DNA of 64,000 nucleotides from CAWIJJ01 sp963836405 (GTDB lineage Bacteria; Acidobacteriota; Terriglobia; Bryobacterales; Bryobacteraceae). The DNA lies in assembly GCA_963836405.1 (NCBI GenBank), contig CAWIJL010000019.1, positions 62,001 through 126,000 on the forward strand, read 5' to 3'. Of the stretch, positions 41,332 to 50,484 are shown piece by piece. How positions within the stretch are numbered: position 1 is the first letter of the stretch; the number at the start of each line of letters is the position of its first letter. The notes under the pieces were generated by a model. It was not told where the DNA came from. It was given only the letters and a program-made list of their open reading frames with translations, and ran no database searches. The translations under genes and the position numbers were made by a program.

Positions 41332-42321
41332 ATGCCGCGCAACTCGCCGCACGCCCCCACCGTCGATCCGAGGGTGGTCTGTATCGGCGAAACCATGTTA
41401 ATGCTCGCGCCTCCCGGCCACGAACTGCTCGAACGCGCGAACAGTTTCGAAGTGTCGATCGGAGGGTCGGAGGCTAATGTAGCCATCGGCCTGGAGCGGT
41501 TGGGGATCCACGCAGCTTGGATTGGCAAGCTGCCGAAAAATCCTTTAGGACGCCGGGTGGCGCAGGAGATCCGCGGTCACGGTGTGGACACATCCGCTGT
41601 TGTCTGGACCGAGGAGGGGCGCGTCGGACTCTTCTTTTTCGAGCGTGGCGCGTCTCCCCGTCCTTCGATGACGCTCTACGACCGCGCCAACAGCGCGGCC
41701 GCGAGCCTGACTGACAAGGATCTCGATTGGGATCGCATTTGTCAGGCGGAGTGGCTGCATCTCTCCGGGATCAGTCTCGCAGTCAGCCCACCCTGCCGGA
41801 CAGGCACGCGCGAGATCATGTGGCGGGCTCGCGAACTTGGCCTCTCGGTCTCGTTCGACCTCAACCACCGCACCCTCATGTGGGACAGTCGGGAGGCGCG
41901 CGAAGCGTGGCTCGAGGTGCTGCCTTATGCAGACCTCCTGGTAACCACCGAAGAAGATGCCGGCATCCTCCTAGGCACCACCGGACTGGATCGCCGCGAG
42001 ATGTTGCGGAGATTGCTGGGGGCGAACCCTCATCGAGCGGTGGTCATGACCGTAGGGGAAGAAGGCGCTGTGGGTTACGACGGTCGTGCATTTTGCACGG
42101 CGCCCGGTTTCGATGTGCAGAATGTGAACCGGCTTGGTGCCGGCGATGCGTTTGTTGCGGGCTTTCTGTACGGTTACATGACCGCCGGCCTGGAGGCAGG
42201 TCTGAACTATGGCACGGCGATGGCCGCGCTGAAAATCACGCTGCCCCAGAACGTGCCGCTCGTTGCCAAGGAGGATACGGAACGCCTGATCGCCGGGCGG
42301 GTTGTGAAACTCGTGCGATAG
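41332..42321 (+). CDS. kdgK: PfkB-family sugar kinase, probably 2-keto-3-deoxygluconate kinase
   Basis: 329 residues, ribokinase fold. VVCIGETMLMLAPPG and EVSIGGSEANVAIGLERLGIHAAWIGKLPKNPLGRRV are the N-terminal signature. The catalytic base is in NRLGAGDAFVAGFLYG. RVGLFFFERGASPRPSMTLYDRANSAA resembles KDG kinases. Linked to the DapA-type aldolase, it suggests catabolism of a keto-deoxy sugar acid, for example from pectin or uronate breakdown. Fructokinase is the alternative. Confidence 0.85.
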   Translation: MPRNSPHAPTVDPRVVCIGETMLMLAPPGHELLERANSFEVSIGGSEANVAIGLERLGIHAAWIGKLPKNPLGRRVAQEIRGHGVDTSAVVWTEEGRVGLFFFERGASPRPSMTLYDRANSAAASLTDKDLDWDRICQAEWLHLSGISLAVSPPCRTGTREIMWRARELGLSVSFDLNHRTLMWDSREAREAWLEVLPYADLLVTTEEDAGILLGTTGLDRREMLRRLLGANPHRAVVMTVGEEGAVGYDGRAFCTAPGFDVQNVNRLGAGDAFVAGFLYGYMTAGLEAGLNYGTAMAALKITLPQNVPLVAKEDTERLIAGRVVKLVR

Positions 42322-42537
42322 AACCCCCGCGACAAGCGGGATGTTCCGTAACCAAAGGTCCGGCGCAAAAAACTGGGGCAGATCTGGAGGTTGAAGTTCG
42401 CCAAGAGGTCCGCGACAGCGCGCGGGAGGCGGTCCAGAGAGTGCTCGCAATCCACTCGCGCTAGCGCCTCCCTCGCAGAACGGCAAGAAGAAACGGGTCG
42501 GGCGTAACTGCCGGTGTTCGGATAACCGGCGATGGCG

Positions 42538-42705
42538 CTAACCTTTTGACGCCGGGGCGTCCTTGGACGCAGCTTTCATCTGCTGGCCGCAGCAGACTTC
42601 GGAATGCGAATGTGTACTGCCTTCGGAACAGGGACACGCCTTCTCGTAGACGAGCGCCGCCCCGCATTTGTCGCAGACATAACGATCACCAACGTTTCGA
42701 GCCAT
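42538..42705 (-). CDS. small zinc-ribbon / desulfoferrodoxin-N-like protein
   Basis: 55 residues: MARNVGDRYVCDKCGAALVY with Cys11 and Cys14, then CPC (24, 26) and a CC pair (38, 39) near GQQMK. The CxxC...CC layout is like the rubredoxin-type domain of desulfoferrodoxin, with an inserted Ser/His-rich stretch. A GGAGG site precedes the ATG. It probably binds zinc or iron. A sigma-54-like promoter lies upstream, fitting control by the nearby activator. Confidence 0.65.
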   Translation of the reverse strand: MARNVGDRYVCDKCGAALVYEKACPCSEGSTHSHSEVCCGQQMKAASKDAPASKG

Positions 42706-42745
42706 TGAACCTCCATTCATCCACACTTTACCGCACGAATCCGGC

Positions 42746-42762
42746 AGCAATTCTTATTCCTT
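42746..42762 (-). promoter_or_regulatory. possible sigma-54 promoter of the zinc-ribbon gene
   Basis: Reading leftward, AAGGAATAAGAATTGCT places GG and GC exactly ten bases apart, as the -24/-12 elements require, and has a good TTGCT -12 box. The -24 box is weak (AGGAAT instead of TGGCAC). It lies about 40 nt before the zinc-ribbon start. Confidence 0.35.
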
Positions 42763-42953
42763 ATCGAATAGCGCGCTGGCCTTCGGCTCTCGGCGAAGTC
42801 GAAGGGTGGCAGGAATGCGACTGCGGCAGGCGCTCCAGGTGGCATCTATGCGACACGCGCAACTCTTCAGCAGCCCTTCCGCATTGTGAACGATACCCGA
42901 AATGCCCACCCGCGATGGAATTGAACTTGCGTGAGATCCGGCGGGTTTCCAAT

Positions 42954-43331
42954 ATGAAGCTCGCGATGCCGGTTTCAGCCGGCCGTATCTCGACGGCGCT
43001 CGATTTTGCCCGCAACCTTCTTCTGGTTGACTGCGAAGACGGACGCGACGTTGGCCAGAGCGAAGTTGTGCTGGAGGAGGAATTCCCTTTGAACCGTGCG
43101 AGACGGCTCGAAGGTCTCGGGACGCGCGTGTTGATTTGCGGAGCGATTTCGCGCTCCCTCGCCGAGTATCTGGCGAACGCGGGTATCGAAATCATTCCGT
43201 TCGTCAGCGGGACGGTCGCCGAGGTCCTCGCCGCGTACCTGGCGGGAGAACTGGATTCGGCGCGATTCCTGATGCCTGGCAGCACGTATCGAGAGAGAGC
43301 GGAATGGCGGGCCGGACGCCAGGTGGGATAG
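42954..43331 (+). CDS. NifX/NifB-C-terminal-like cofactor-binding protein
   Basis: 125 residues from the ATG giving MKLAMPVSAGRISTALDFARN. This is the dinitrogenase iron-molybdenum cofactor biosynthesis fold: a VSAGRIS start, LLVDCEDGR, RARRLEGLGTRVLICGAISRSLAEYLANAGIEIIPFVSGTVAEVLAAYLAGEL and FLMPGS at the end. Homologues bind metal clusters but most are not involved in nitrogen fixation, and no nif genes are here. The cysteines and histidines that end many relatives are replaced by Arg/Ala, so cluster binding is uncertain. It belongs with the PadR/sigma-54 module. Confidence 0.75.
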   Translation: MKLAMPVSAGRISTALDFARNLLLVDCEDGRDVGQSEVVLEEEFPLNRARRLEGLGTRVLICGAISRSLAEYLANAGIEIIPFVSGTVAEVLAAYLAGELDSARFLMPGSTYRERAEWRAGRQVG

Positions 43332-43361
43332 GCGCCTTCTCGGCCTTTCAGACGTCGGGAA

Positions 43362-45149
43362 CTACACGGGGACTCCCGCCATCCGGGCAATGGCCAGGGC
43401 ATTCGTCTCTCTTGTAATTCCGGGTTTCAGCCGGTAATCGAAATTCATTGGCCTACTTTCGTCCGCGGCCCCCATGTGCACGTTTACTCCGGATAGTTCT
43501 GCTGAATCCGGTATCTCGGTAAGTGACATATCGTGTGTAGATACGGCTCCCACCGCCTCAGTGTCGACCAGTGTTCGAACAACCGCCTCAGCGGCCACGC
43601 GCCGGTCGCGAGAATTCGTCCCGCTGAAGATCTCATCAATGAGAAAGAGCACCGGATTCCGATTCGCGGCAACCTGGATAGTCTGGCGCAGCCGGTCGAC
43701 CTCCGCGAGAAACTTCGATCTGCCATTCAGGAGAGAATCAACCATTGAGAGCGAAGCGCAAACGGTCATTCGCGACAGCCGAAGAGTCTGGGCTCTTACC
43801 GGACCACCCGCGAGGGCCACGACCGCATTCAGTCCTATGGCCCGCAAGAGCGTGCTCTTCCCGGACATGTTCGACCCGCTGATAACGTAAAACCGGGTTG
43901 CCCGGTTCAATGTTACGTCATTCCGCACGCAAGTATTGGCGGGTAACAGCGGGTGTCCAAGGCCGACCCCCTCAAAACGTGCCGCTCCATCTGAAAGCTC
44001 TGGAAATGTGGTATCGCGGTTTTCGTATCCGTAATTCGCCAGGGCACTCAGGGCCTCAAACTCTCCCCAAGCGTCCAACCAGTCTCGAAGTGCAGCCCCG
44101 TATTGAATCCGCCAATGCTCGATCGCCATGCACAACTGCGTCTTGCCCAGGAGCAGGAAAAACGCGAAGCTGAACCATTCTTTGTCGCGCTGATCCAGAA
44201 GTTCGAACAGCCGCTCGAGTCTTCGGATCGATTTGGAGCCGCCGCGGACTCGCAGTGCAATCTGAGATAATTTTGCCGAGTGAAATTGCTGTTCTTCCAG
44301 AAACGCCAGTCCTTCGCGAAGCAAGCGGATCTCGATCGATACCGAATTGGTGGAACTGACGATTCCAATAACCCGTCTTCTCCAGATGAGTCCGAGCACT
44401 CCCTGAAGCAGCACAAGCGGCAAGATCCAGGTCGCAGCACGAACCCATGGAAGCACTCCTATTAAGCCAGCCAGCACGATACCTGCCACCACTGTGGAGG
44501 TGAAAGCGGCCGCAACACGGACGGATTTGGGGAACCGCACTGGCGGCGAATTCAACCACTCGATGAATGTCTCCCACTTCGATTCTGAAAAGTGAAACTC
44601 GCCCAGCGCCGCGAGTTCCTCCCGAATGTCCGTCCGGGGCGTCAACTCCCGGACAGCTTCTTGCCGGGCAAGTATCTCGTCAAGAGCTGGGGGCATGAGC
44701 AAATAGTTTGCGAGACTTCGCCGCCCGATCGCAGTCCGGGCAACGCAGAGAAGCTCGAAAAGTGAGCCTTCGCCGAAAATCCCGAGATCTCTGGCGTACA
44801 GGTGGTCGGCGTCTTCATACTCGTCGCCTCTGTAACCCTGCCCGGGCCACAGTCCTTTGACGCGCTGGATGGCCTGGTCGTAGAAACGCATTAAGCGCCA
44901 GGTGTGTGATCGGGCAACTCGATAGCGTCTATAGCGCCTCGCCGAAGCGGCCGCGATTGGAAGTGGCAGCGAGGGCCACCAAGCGGGGATGCGTTGCCGG
45001 ACCGCGACAAAGCCGAGCACCAATAAGAGCGCGACCGCAACCAGTAACACAATTGCCGCCGCGGCATGTTGCATTCGGATCTGCATACAGCTCGCCTGCA
45101 ACTGTTGTAATCTGCCTTCGTATTCGATCAATACAGGCTCGATGCTCAC
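43362..45149 (-). CDS. membrane-anchored MutS-family ATPase
   Basis: 595 residues. Two N-terminal hydrophobic helices (about 28-50 and 56-70) and two more in the middle (about 212-233 and 240-256) are followed by the MutS core: Walker A GSNMSGKS (425-432), Walker B LFLIDE (501-506), then FSGTNSRDR and AVGAVSTHDMSLTE. There is no mismatch-recognition domain I or MutS2 Smr domain. This is a distinct membrane-bound MutS homologue class of unknown function, so annotating it as a mismatch repair protein would be misleading. Confidence 0.85.
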   Translation of the reverse strand: MSIEPVLIEYEGRLQQLQASCMQIRMQHAAAAIVLLVAVALLLVLGFVAVRQRIPAWWPSLPLPIAAASARRYRRYRVARSHTWRLMRFYDQAIQRVKGLWPGQGYRGDEYEDADHLYARDLGIFGEGSLFELLCVARTAIGRRSLANYLLMPPALDEILARQEAVRELTPRTDIREELAALGEFHFSESKWETFIEWLNSPPVRFPKSVRVAAAFTSTVVAGIVLAGLIGVLPWVRAATWILPLVLLQGVLGLIWRRRVIGIVSSTNSVSIEIRLLREGLAFLEEQQFHSAKLSQIALRVRGGSKSIRRLERLFELLDQRDKEWFSFAFFLLLGKTQLCMAIEHWRIQYGAALRDWLDAWGEFEALSALANYGYENRDTTFPELSDGAARFEGVGLGHPLLPANTCVRNDVTLNRATRFYVISGSNMSGKSTLLRAIGLNAVVALAGGPVRAQTLRLSRMTVCASLSMVDSLLNGRSKFLAEVDRLRQTIQVAANRNPVLFLIDEIFSGTNSRDRRVAAEAVVRTLVDTEAVGAVSTHDMSLTEIPDSAELSGVNVHMGAADESRPMNFDYRLKPGITRETNALAIARMAGVPV

Positions 45150-45506
45150 TTCAACTCCTCACGTCGATCAGCCCGGTGCTTGCCTTCATGCACCTCAAGA
45201 GTAACGCCTTATGTGCTCCGGCTGTGGTCCAACCAGCGAGTTAGCAACTACACCGCGCGGTGAACGGCAGGACCGATCCAGGCCGCAGTCCCCCCGCCAG
45301 TCGGTGACGCCCTCGGCCGCGGTCTAGCGTATCGCCGCCGGCGAAGGCCGTAAGGTGTCGTACGCCACGAGGGAAACACGGGGGGTATCCTTGTGGACCC
45401 GACCGGACTATTATGTATCCATGCCAAAAACCGCACGAACCCGCGCGAGTGAACAAGCGGACGGCAGTTTACGGCACATGCGTAATCGAGCGAAGGAGGT
45501 TTTGCG
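45150..45506. other. non-coding gap upstream of aquaporin
   Basis: No gene is seen. The right end contains CGAAGGAGG, the ribosome-binding site of the aquaporin gene. The rest shows no repeat or hairpin I would defend. Confidence 0.5.
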
Positions 45507-46232
45507 ATGTCTCTGAGCAGGAGAGCGATCGCGGAGTTCATCGGCACGTTTTGGCTGGTATTCGGCGGCTGCGGCAGCGCGGTTCTGGCTGCTGCATTCC
45601 CAAATCTTGGCATCGGATTCTTGGGGGTCTCCCTGGCGTTCGGCTTGACCCTTTTAACAATGGCGTTCGCGATCGGCCACATCTCGGGCTGCCATATCAA
45701 TCCGGCAGTGTCTGTCGGCCTGGTAGTCGGCAAGCGTTTTCCACTCTCCGACTTGTGGGCCTACGTTGTTGCGCAAATCGTGGGCGGAATTGCCGCCGCG
45801 ACAGCTCTGTACGTAATCGCGAGCGGGCAGGCCGGATTCTCTCTGGCGGGTGGGTTCGCCTCCAACGGCTACGCGGCACATTCACCGGGCGGGTACTCGC
45901 TGGTAGCGTGCCTGGTCGCCGAGGTGATCCTGACGTTCATGTTCCTCCTCATCATCCTGGGAGCCACTGACCGTCGCGCGCCAAAGGGCTTCGCGCCCAT
46001 TGCAATCGGTCTGGGTCTGACGCTGATTCACTTGATCGGCATCCCGATAACGAATACTTCGGTCAATCCGGCTCGCAGCACGGGTCCGGCGCTGTTCGCC
46101 GGCGGCTGGGCTCTGGAGCAACTGTGGCTGTTCTGGCTGGCGCCGCTCGCCGGCGCGGCACTTGCGGGGCTGTTTTACCCTGCCGTCTTGGGAGAACCGG
46201 AACCGGAAGCGAAGGCCGCCACAGTCCGCTGA
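45507..46232 (+). CDS. aqpZ: aquaporin Z-type water channel
   Basis: 241 residues, six transmembrane helices. Both NPA boxes are intact: HISGCHINPAVSVG and TSVNPARSTGPALF. The N-terminal AEFIGTFWLVFGGCGSAVLAA is AqpZ-like. The selectivity-filter His after the first half and Arg after the second NPA favour water over glycerol. It ends convergently against the DUF3626 gene with 15 bases between stops. Confidence 0.95.
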   Translation: MSLSRRAIAEFIGTFWLVFGGCGSAVLAAAFPNLGIGFLGVSLAFGLTLLTMAFAIGHISGCHINPAVSVGLVVGKRFPLSDLWAYVVAQIVGGIAAATALYVIASGQAGFSLAGGFASNGYAAHSPGGYSLVACLVAEVILTFMFLLIILGATDRRAPKGFAPIAIGLGLTLIHLIGIPITNTSVNPARSTGPALFAGGWALEQLWLFWLAPLAGAALAGLFYPAVLGEPEPEAKAATVR

Positions 46233-46247
46233 CGGCGGCAGATTCGA

Positions 46248-47359
46248 CTAAATGCGATTGCCGAAGTGCACCAGGACGTGCCAGAGTTGTCTAAGAAGCC
46301 GGAGGACATCGAAGTAGCCGCCCCACTCGCTCCATTGTCCGACGTCATGGTGCAACGAGGCTGCGGCGGTCCCGATCCCGGCAGCGTCAAGGACTCCGTC
46401 CTTCCCCGCGATGCGTTCTGCGATTCTGGGCATCGCAGGTCCGCGGAAGTCGTCCGGCACATCGCGAACGGCGAGACGGAATCCACCGTGCCACTGCAAG
46501 TCAAACCCGTACTTATCCGCGAGGTCGATCAGGGTTTGACCGACACGCGTGTGCGCGAACGCCGGGTCCGCTACTAACGTCTCAACATCACGCTCCAATA
46601 AGACGGGACCGTGGACCTGCGCCTCGACCCCGGTGTCCAGAACACGTCCCGGCTCGCCCAGTGAGGGGCTCGGCCGGCGCTCGCCCAGCATCTTGAGCAC
46701 TTCGTAGAATCGAGTCACCGTAATGCCGCGGATGCCAAGCGTCGGCGCACGAAACGGCGGCCAGGGCGGGGTCGCGATGCCGCCGTTTTCAATTTCATCG
46801 AGCAATGCCGCCATCACGGCGTGCGGTGTTGCAAGCGTTCCGGCCCGCTCGCTTGCCTGCGGGTCCTCGCTGCCCATGAAGGTAATGGAAGTGCGGCGCC
46901 CACGCCTCGGAGCACGAAATAGCACGAGCCAAAGCGCGGCGCCGGACCGTCGGGGAAACGGACTAACTCGAGTGATCCATACTTAGGCCGCTCCGAAGCC
47001 GGTACGCCTTCCACGTGGTATGCCGCTCCGAATAACGTACGCTCCCAGTTATCGCGCTCGCCGCCGGGATACGCTGTCGGGCTGCCGCTCGATAGTCCGG
47101 TCTCAAACTGATTTCGGTACACACCCTCCGTATGCAGGCAGTCGGCGACGTTTGCGGGCTTCCCGCCAATCCGGTCGGGGTGGAAGTGAGTTACGATTCG
47201 AGCGTGCCGCCGGACCAGTTCCAACGCTTCGTTGTAATCGTCGAACGCCAATCCAGCGCGTTTGAAGATGGCGGCTATAGACAGGAGCGCCGTGCCCTCC
47301 CTATCGCGTGCTATCGCGTCGACATACCGCAGGGCCGCAGCTTGTGCTGCTGAAAGCAT
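46248..47359 (-). CDS. DUF3626 family protein, frameshifted
   Basis: The N-terminal part includes THFHPDRIGGKPANVADCL, YRNQFETGLSSG and ERTLFGAAYHVEGVPASERPKYGSLELVRFPDGPAPRFGSCYFVLR. The frame then shifts near 46880-46900, and GRRTSITFMGSEDPQASERAGTLATPHAVMAALLDEI continues to the end. Together they match the layout I know as DUF3626, a family of unknown function with a conserved HFHPDR motif. A single-base deletion explains the break. It is either an assembly error or a pseudogene. Confidence 0.6.
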
Positions 47360-47430
47360 GTCACGCGCAGTGGAGAAGTCCGGCGATATTTCCGTAGCTT
47401 ATCACCGTAACGCGGAGTCACGTTGACGCT

Positions 47431-48606
47431 CTAACGCCGTGGTCCGGTTGACCGGCGCGACGGCATTGGTTGGGGCGAAACCGTGGGCCCCTGAACGCTC
47501 AAGACGCCATTCGTCGCAACCGTCATGCGATCCATGAGGAGCACGCGGCGGTTTCCGGTGGCCGCCGTGCGCCCGGCGTAGATGCAGAGCATTTCCGTCC
47601 CGTCAGGCGACCATGTGATGCAGTTGTGCCCCGGACCGCTGACCGTGCCGCCGCGGTCGGTGTTCTTGCGCAGCACCGGATTGTTGGCCGCCTTCCGATA
47701 GGGTCCCAGCGGACGATCCGACATGGCGTAGCCGAGCGCGTAGTTCTCGCCCTGAAAATGGTTGGCGGAGTACATCAGGTAGTATCGCCCGCCATTGCGG
47801 AAGGCGCATGGTCCTTCGGTCCAACGCCGGTTCACCTCGCGGGTAGTCACCGAAAGATTTTCCCAGGCGGTGCCCTCCCCGTCGAGGGTGAGCGGCGGAC
47901 GCAGCATGATGGTGGGCCCGCCGACGATGCCGCTGAAGTCGGGCTTCACCTCGACACCATAAATCCAGCTCTCTTCGATTTCGGTGTACAGGTTCTGCCG
48001 GCGCGCCCATTCGGCGAGCTCGCTTTCCACCGGGTGCTTGTAACAGCAGCGCGAGTAGAACATGAACATCCGGCCATCGGCGTCGAACAGGATGTTGGCA
48101 TCGATGGCGGGATAGCCCGGATCGAATAACGGCGCATTGCGGATATCGCGGAACGGTCCGGCGGGACTGTCCGCGACGGCGAGGCCGATGCGGAAGTTCT
48201 CTTTCTCGTTACCGGGGTTGTTCCGCCACTGCGCGCTGTAGATCATGTAGTAGCGGTCCTTGACGTGGTAGACCTCTGGCGCCCAGAAAGAGTCCGTGCA
48301 CCAGGAGTCGGAAGGATCGCGCCGGTAAGTCTCGCCGATCGGCGTCCAGTGCACGAGATCTTTGGAGGTGAAGCCCGGGAATGCCGTCGCGCCCCTTCCG
48401 CCGGTGCCGTACATGTAATAGGAGCCGTCCGGCTCGCGCATGACGTAGGGGTCGGCGATCGAGATGGCAAGCGGATTGGTGTACGTTTCGGCGGACTGCT
48501 GCCCGCGGGAGGGCGCCGCTGCGAGCATCGATCCGGCGGAGGCGAGTCCCAGGCGCCAGAGGAAATCGTGGCGGGATAGGAGTGGGCGGTCATCGATCAC
48601 GTCCAC
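47431..48606 (-). CDS. glycoside hydrolase family 43 protein (secreted)
   Basis: About 391 residues from a GTG after GGGG; a longer TTG start is less likely. A signal-like segment (SRHDFLWRLGLASAGSMLAAAPSRG) precedes a five-bladed propeller. Catalytic candidates are Asp in ISIADPYVMREPDGSYYMYGT (base), Asp in YPAIDANILFDADG (pKa modulator) and Glu in RWTEGPCAFRNGGRYYLMYS (acid). GH43 enzymes are beta-xylosidases or alpha-arabinofuranosidases acting on hemicellulose side chains. It is divergent from aroB and 10 kb from the xylan cluster. Confidence 0.85.
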   Translation of the reverse strand: MDVIDDRPLLSRHDFLWRLGLASAGSMLAAAPSRGQQSAETYTNPLAISIADPYVMREPDGSYYMYGTGGRGATAFPGFTSKDLVHWTPIGETYRRDPSDSWCTDSFWAPEVYHVKDRYYMIYSAQWRNNPGNEKENFRIGLAVADSPAGPFRDIRNAPLFDPGYPAIDANILFDADGRMFMFYSRCCYKHPVESELAEWARRQNLYTEIEESWIYGVEVKPDFSGIVGGPTIMLRPPLTLDGEGTAWENLSVTTREVNRRWTEGPCAFRNGGRYYLMYSANHFQGENYALGYAMSDRPLGPYRKAANNPVLRKNTDRGGTVSGPGHNCITWSPDGTEMLCIYAGRTAATGNRRVLLMDRMTVATNGVLSVQGPTVSPQPMPSRRSTGPRR

Positions 48607-48676
48607 ATTGTAGTACCCCGCTCGTTTTGCGGCAGGCGATGCACTCGCGAACGTCTCGCGGTGGTACAACTCTCAT

Positions 48677-49750
48677 ATGCCGACTTTTCGCGTCGAAACA
48701 CCAGGTTGCTGTTATTCCGCCGTGGTGGAGCGCGGTGTGGCCGCGCGCGCCGCCGAATTCGTTCCCCCGCGCTCCGGCAAACTGTTCGTCGTGACCACCG
48801 AAGACGTCTGGCGCCACCAGGGCAAAACGCTTGCGGCGGGCCTCGGCAGCATCGCTTTCGAAACCCTGCACCTGCCCGGCGGCGAGGACCAGAAGCGGCT
48901 CGCGCCCCTCGAGACGGCCGCCGAAGAGATGCTGCGCCGCGGCGGCGACCGTTCCAGCACCGTCATCGCCTTCGGCGGCGGCATCGTCAACGACATGGGC
49001 GGCTTCCTCGCCGCGATCTTCATGCGCGGCGTTCCCGTCATCCAGGTTCCCACCACCCTGCTCGCACAGGTGGACGCGGGAATCGGCGGCAAAACCGGCG
49101 TCAACCTGGCGGACGGCAAAAACCTGCTCGGCAGTTTCCACCAGCCCCTGGCCGTGCTGGTGGACCCGTCGCTGCTCGCCACGCTCCCCGAACGCGAATA
49201 CCGCTCCGGCCTGTACGAGATTCTCAAGGCCGGCATCATCCGCGATCCGGCGCTCTGGCAGTTCCTAGCCGAACACAGCCGCGAAGTGCTCGCCCGCGAC
49301 CCGGCCGCCGTGGATCGCATCGTCGCCGATTCTGTCCGCATGAAGTGCGAAGTCGTCTCGGCCGACGAGAAGGAAGGCGACCTCCGCCGCATTCTTAATT
49401 TCGGCCACACCTTTGGCCACGCGCTCGAAGCCGAGACCGGCTACACGCGCCTGCTGCACGGCGAGGCCGTCGCCTGGGGCATGCGCGCCGCCGTCTACCT
49501 CGGCGAATCCACCGGCCATCTTTCCGCCGAGGACAGCGTGGAGATCCTGGACGTCCTGCAACAATACGGCCCCATTCCCCCGCTCGACGGCATCTCCGCC
49601 GAACGCCTGCTCGCGCGTCTCGTCCACGATAAGAAGACCATTCAGGGCAAAGTGAACTTCGTGCTGCCCGTCCGCATCGGCGAGGTGACCGTCGTCTCCG
49701 GCCTCCCCGATTCCCAGGTGATGGACGCCATGCGGGCCGCGCTGCAATGA
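48677..49750 (+). CDS. aroB: 3-dehydroquinate synthase
   Basis: 357 residues. This second enzyme of the shikimate pathway is NAD+ and metal dependent. GGEDQKRLAPLE, AFGGGIVNDMGGFLAAIFMRGVPVIQVPTTLLAQVDAGIGGKTGVNL and ILNFGHTFGHALEAETGYTRLLHGEAVAWGM carry the NAD-binding and metal-ligand residues (Glu and two His). The stop overlaps the ubiE/menG start (ATGA), linking aromatic and menaquinone synthesis. Confidence 0.95.
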   Translation: MPTFRVETPGCCYSAVVERGVAARAAEFVPPRSGKLFVVTTEDVWRHQGKTLAAGLGSIAFETLHLPGGEDQKRLAPLETAAEEMLRRGGDRSSTVIAFGGGIVNDMGGFLAAIFMRGVPVIQVPTTLLAQVDAGIGGKTGVNLADGKNLLGSFHQPLAVLVDPSLLATLPEREYRSGLYEILKAGIIRDPALWQFLAEHSREVLARDPAAVDRIVADSVRMKCEVVSADEKEGDLRRILNFGHTFGHALEAETGYTRLLHGEAVAWGMRAAVYLGESTGHLSAEDSVEILDVLQQYGPIPPLDGISAERLLARLVHDKKTIQGKVNFVLPVRIGEVTVVSGLPDSQVMDAMRAALQ

Positions 49751-50484
49751 AGGGCACCACGCCCCAGGGCGCGCGCACCGAGCAGGAGGCCGCGCAGTGG
49801 GTGCGCGGCATGTTCGGCCGCGTGGCTCCCCGCTACGACCTGGCCAATCACCTGCTCTCGCTCAACATCGACCGCTTCTGGCGCGTCCGCACCGTGCGCC
49901 GCGTCCGCCCCATCCTGAACCGCCCGGACGCGCGCGTTCTCGACATCTGTTGCGGCACCGGCGACCTGCTCCTTGCCGAAGCCGAAGCCACGCGTTCCGC
50001 ACGCCCGGCGCTCGGCTCCGATTTCTGCCATCCCATGCTGGTGGCCGCCCGCCATAAGGTCGCGCGCCGCCGCGCCCGCGCCCTGCTCTTCGAATCCGAC
50101 GCCCTGCGCCTGCCGTTACGCGACGCCTCGCTCGACCTGGTCAGCGTGGCTTTCGGGTTCCGCAACCTGGCCAATTACGAAGCGGGCCTCCGCGAAATGC
50201 GCCGCGTGCTCGCGCCCGGCGGCATGGCCGCCATCCTCGAGTTCTCGCAGCCGCCCAATGCCGCCTTCGCCGCGCTCTATAACTTCTATTCGCGAAAAAT
50301 CCTGCCGTGGATCGGAGGCGCGATTTCCGGATCGCGCGACGCCTACACGTACCTGCCCGAATCGGTGCGCAAGTTCCCCTCCGCGGAGGGACTTGCCGCG
50401 CAGATGCGGAATGCCGGTTTCACCGCCGTGCGTTACGAATACCTGACCTTCGGCATCGTGGCCCTGCACCTCGGCACGGTCTAA
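49747..50484 (+). CDS. ubiE: demethylmenaquinone/ubiquinone C-methyltransferase
   Basis: 245 residues. Class I SAM methyltransferase with motif I VLDICCGTGDLL, FGRVAPRYDLANHLLSLNIDRFWR at the start and SVAFGFRNLANYEAGLREMRRVLAPGG. PDAYTYLPESVRKFPSAEGLAAQMRNAGF is the UbiE/MenG signature. In an acidobacterium it should methylate demethylmenaquinone in the last step of menaquinone synthesis (the gene is then called menG). It ends four bases inside the convergent peptidase gene. Confidence 0.93.
   Translation: MKGTTPQGARTEQEAAQWVRGMFGRVAPRYDLANHLLSLNIDRFWRVRTVRRVRPILNRPDARVLDICCGTGDLLLAEAEATRSARPALGSDFCHPMLVAARHKVARRRARALLFESDALRLPLRDASLDLVSVAFGFRNLANYEAGLREMRRVLAPGGMAAILEFSQPPNAAFAALYNFYSRKILPWIGGAISGSRDAYTYLPESVRKFPSAEGLAAQMRNAGFTAVRYEYLTFGIVALHLGTV

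Noticed and set aside
42505..42537. GCCGGT...ACCGGC hairpin as terminator of the zinc-ribbon gene
   Set aside because: No T-run follows the stem on the leftward strand.
42954..43331. Evidence of nitrogen fixation from the NifX-like protein
   Set aside because: No nifHDK, nifB or nifE/N is present and most NifX-fold proteins outside nif clusters have other or unknown roles.
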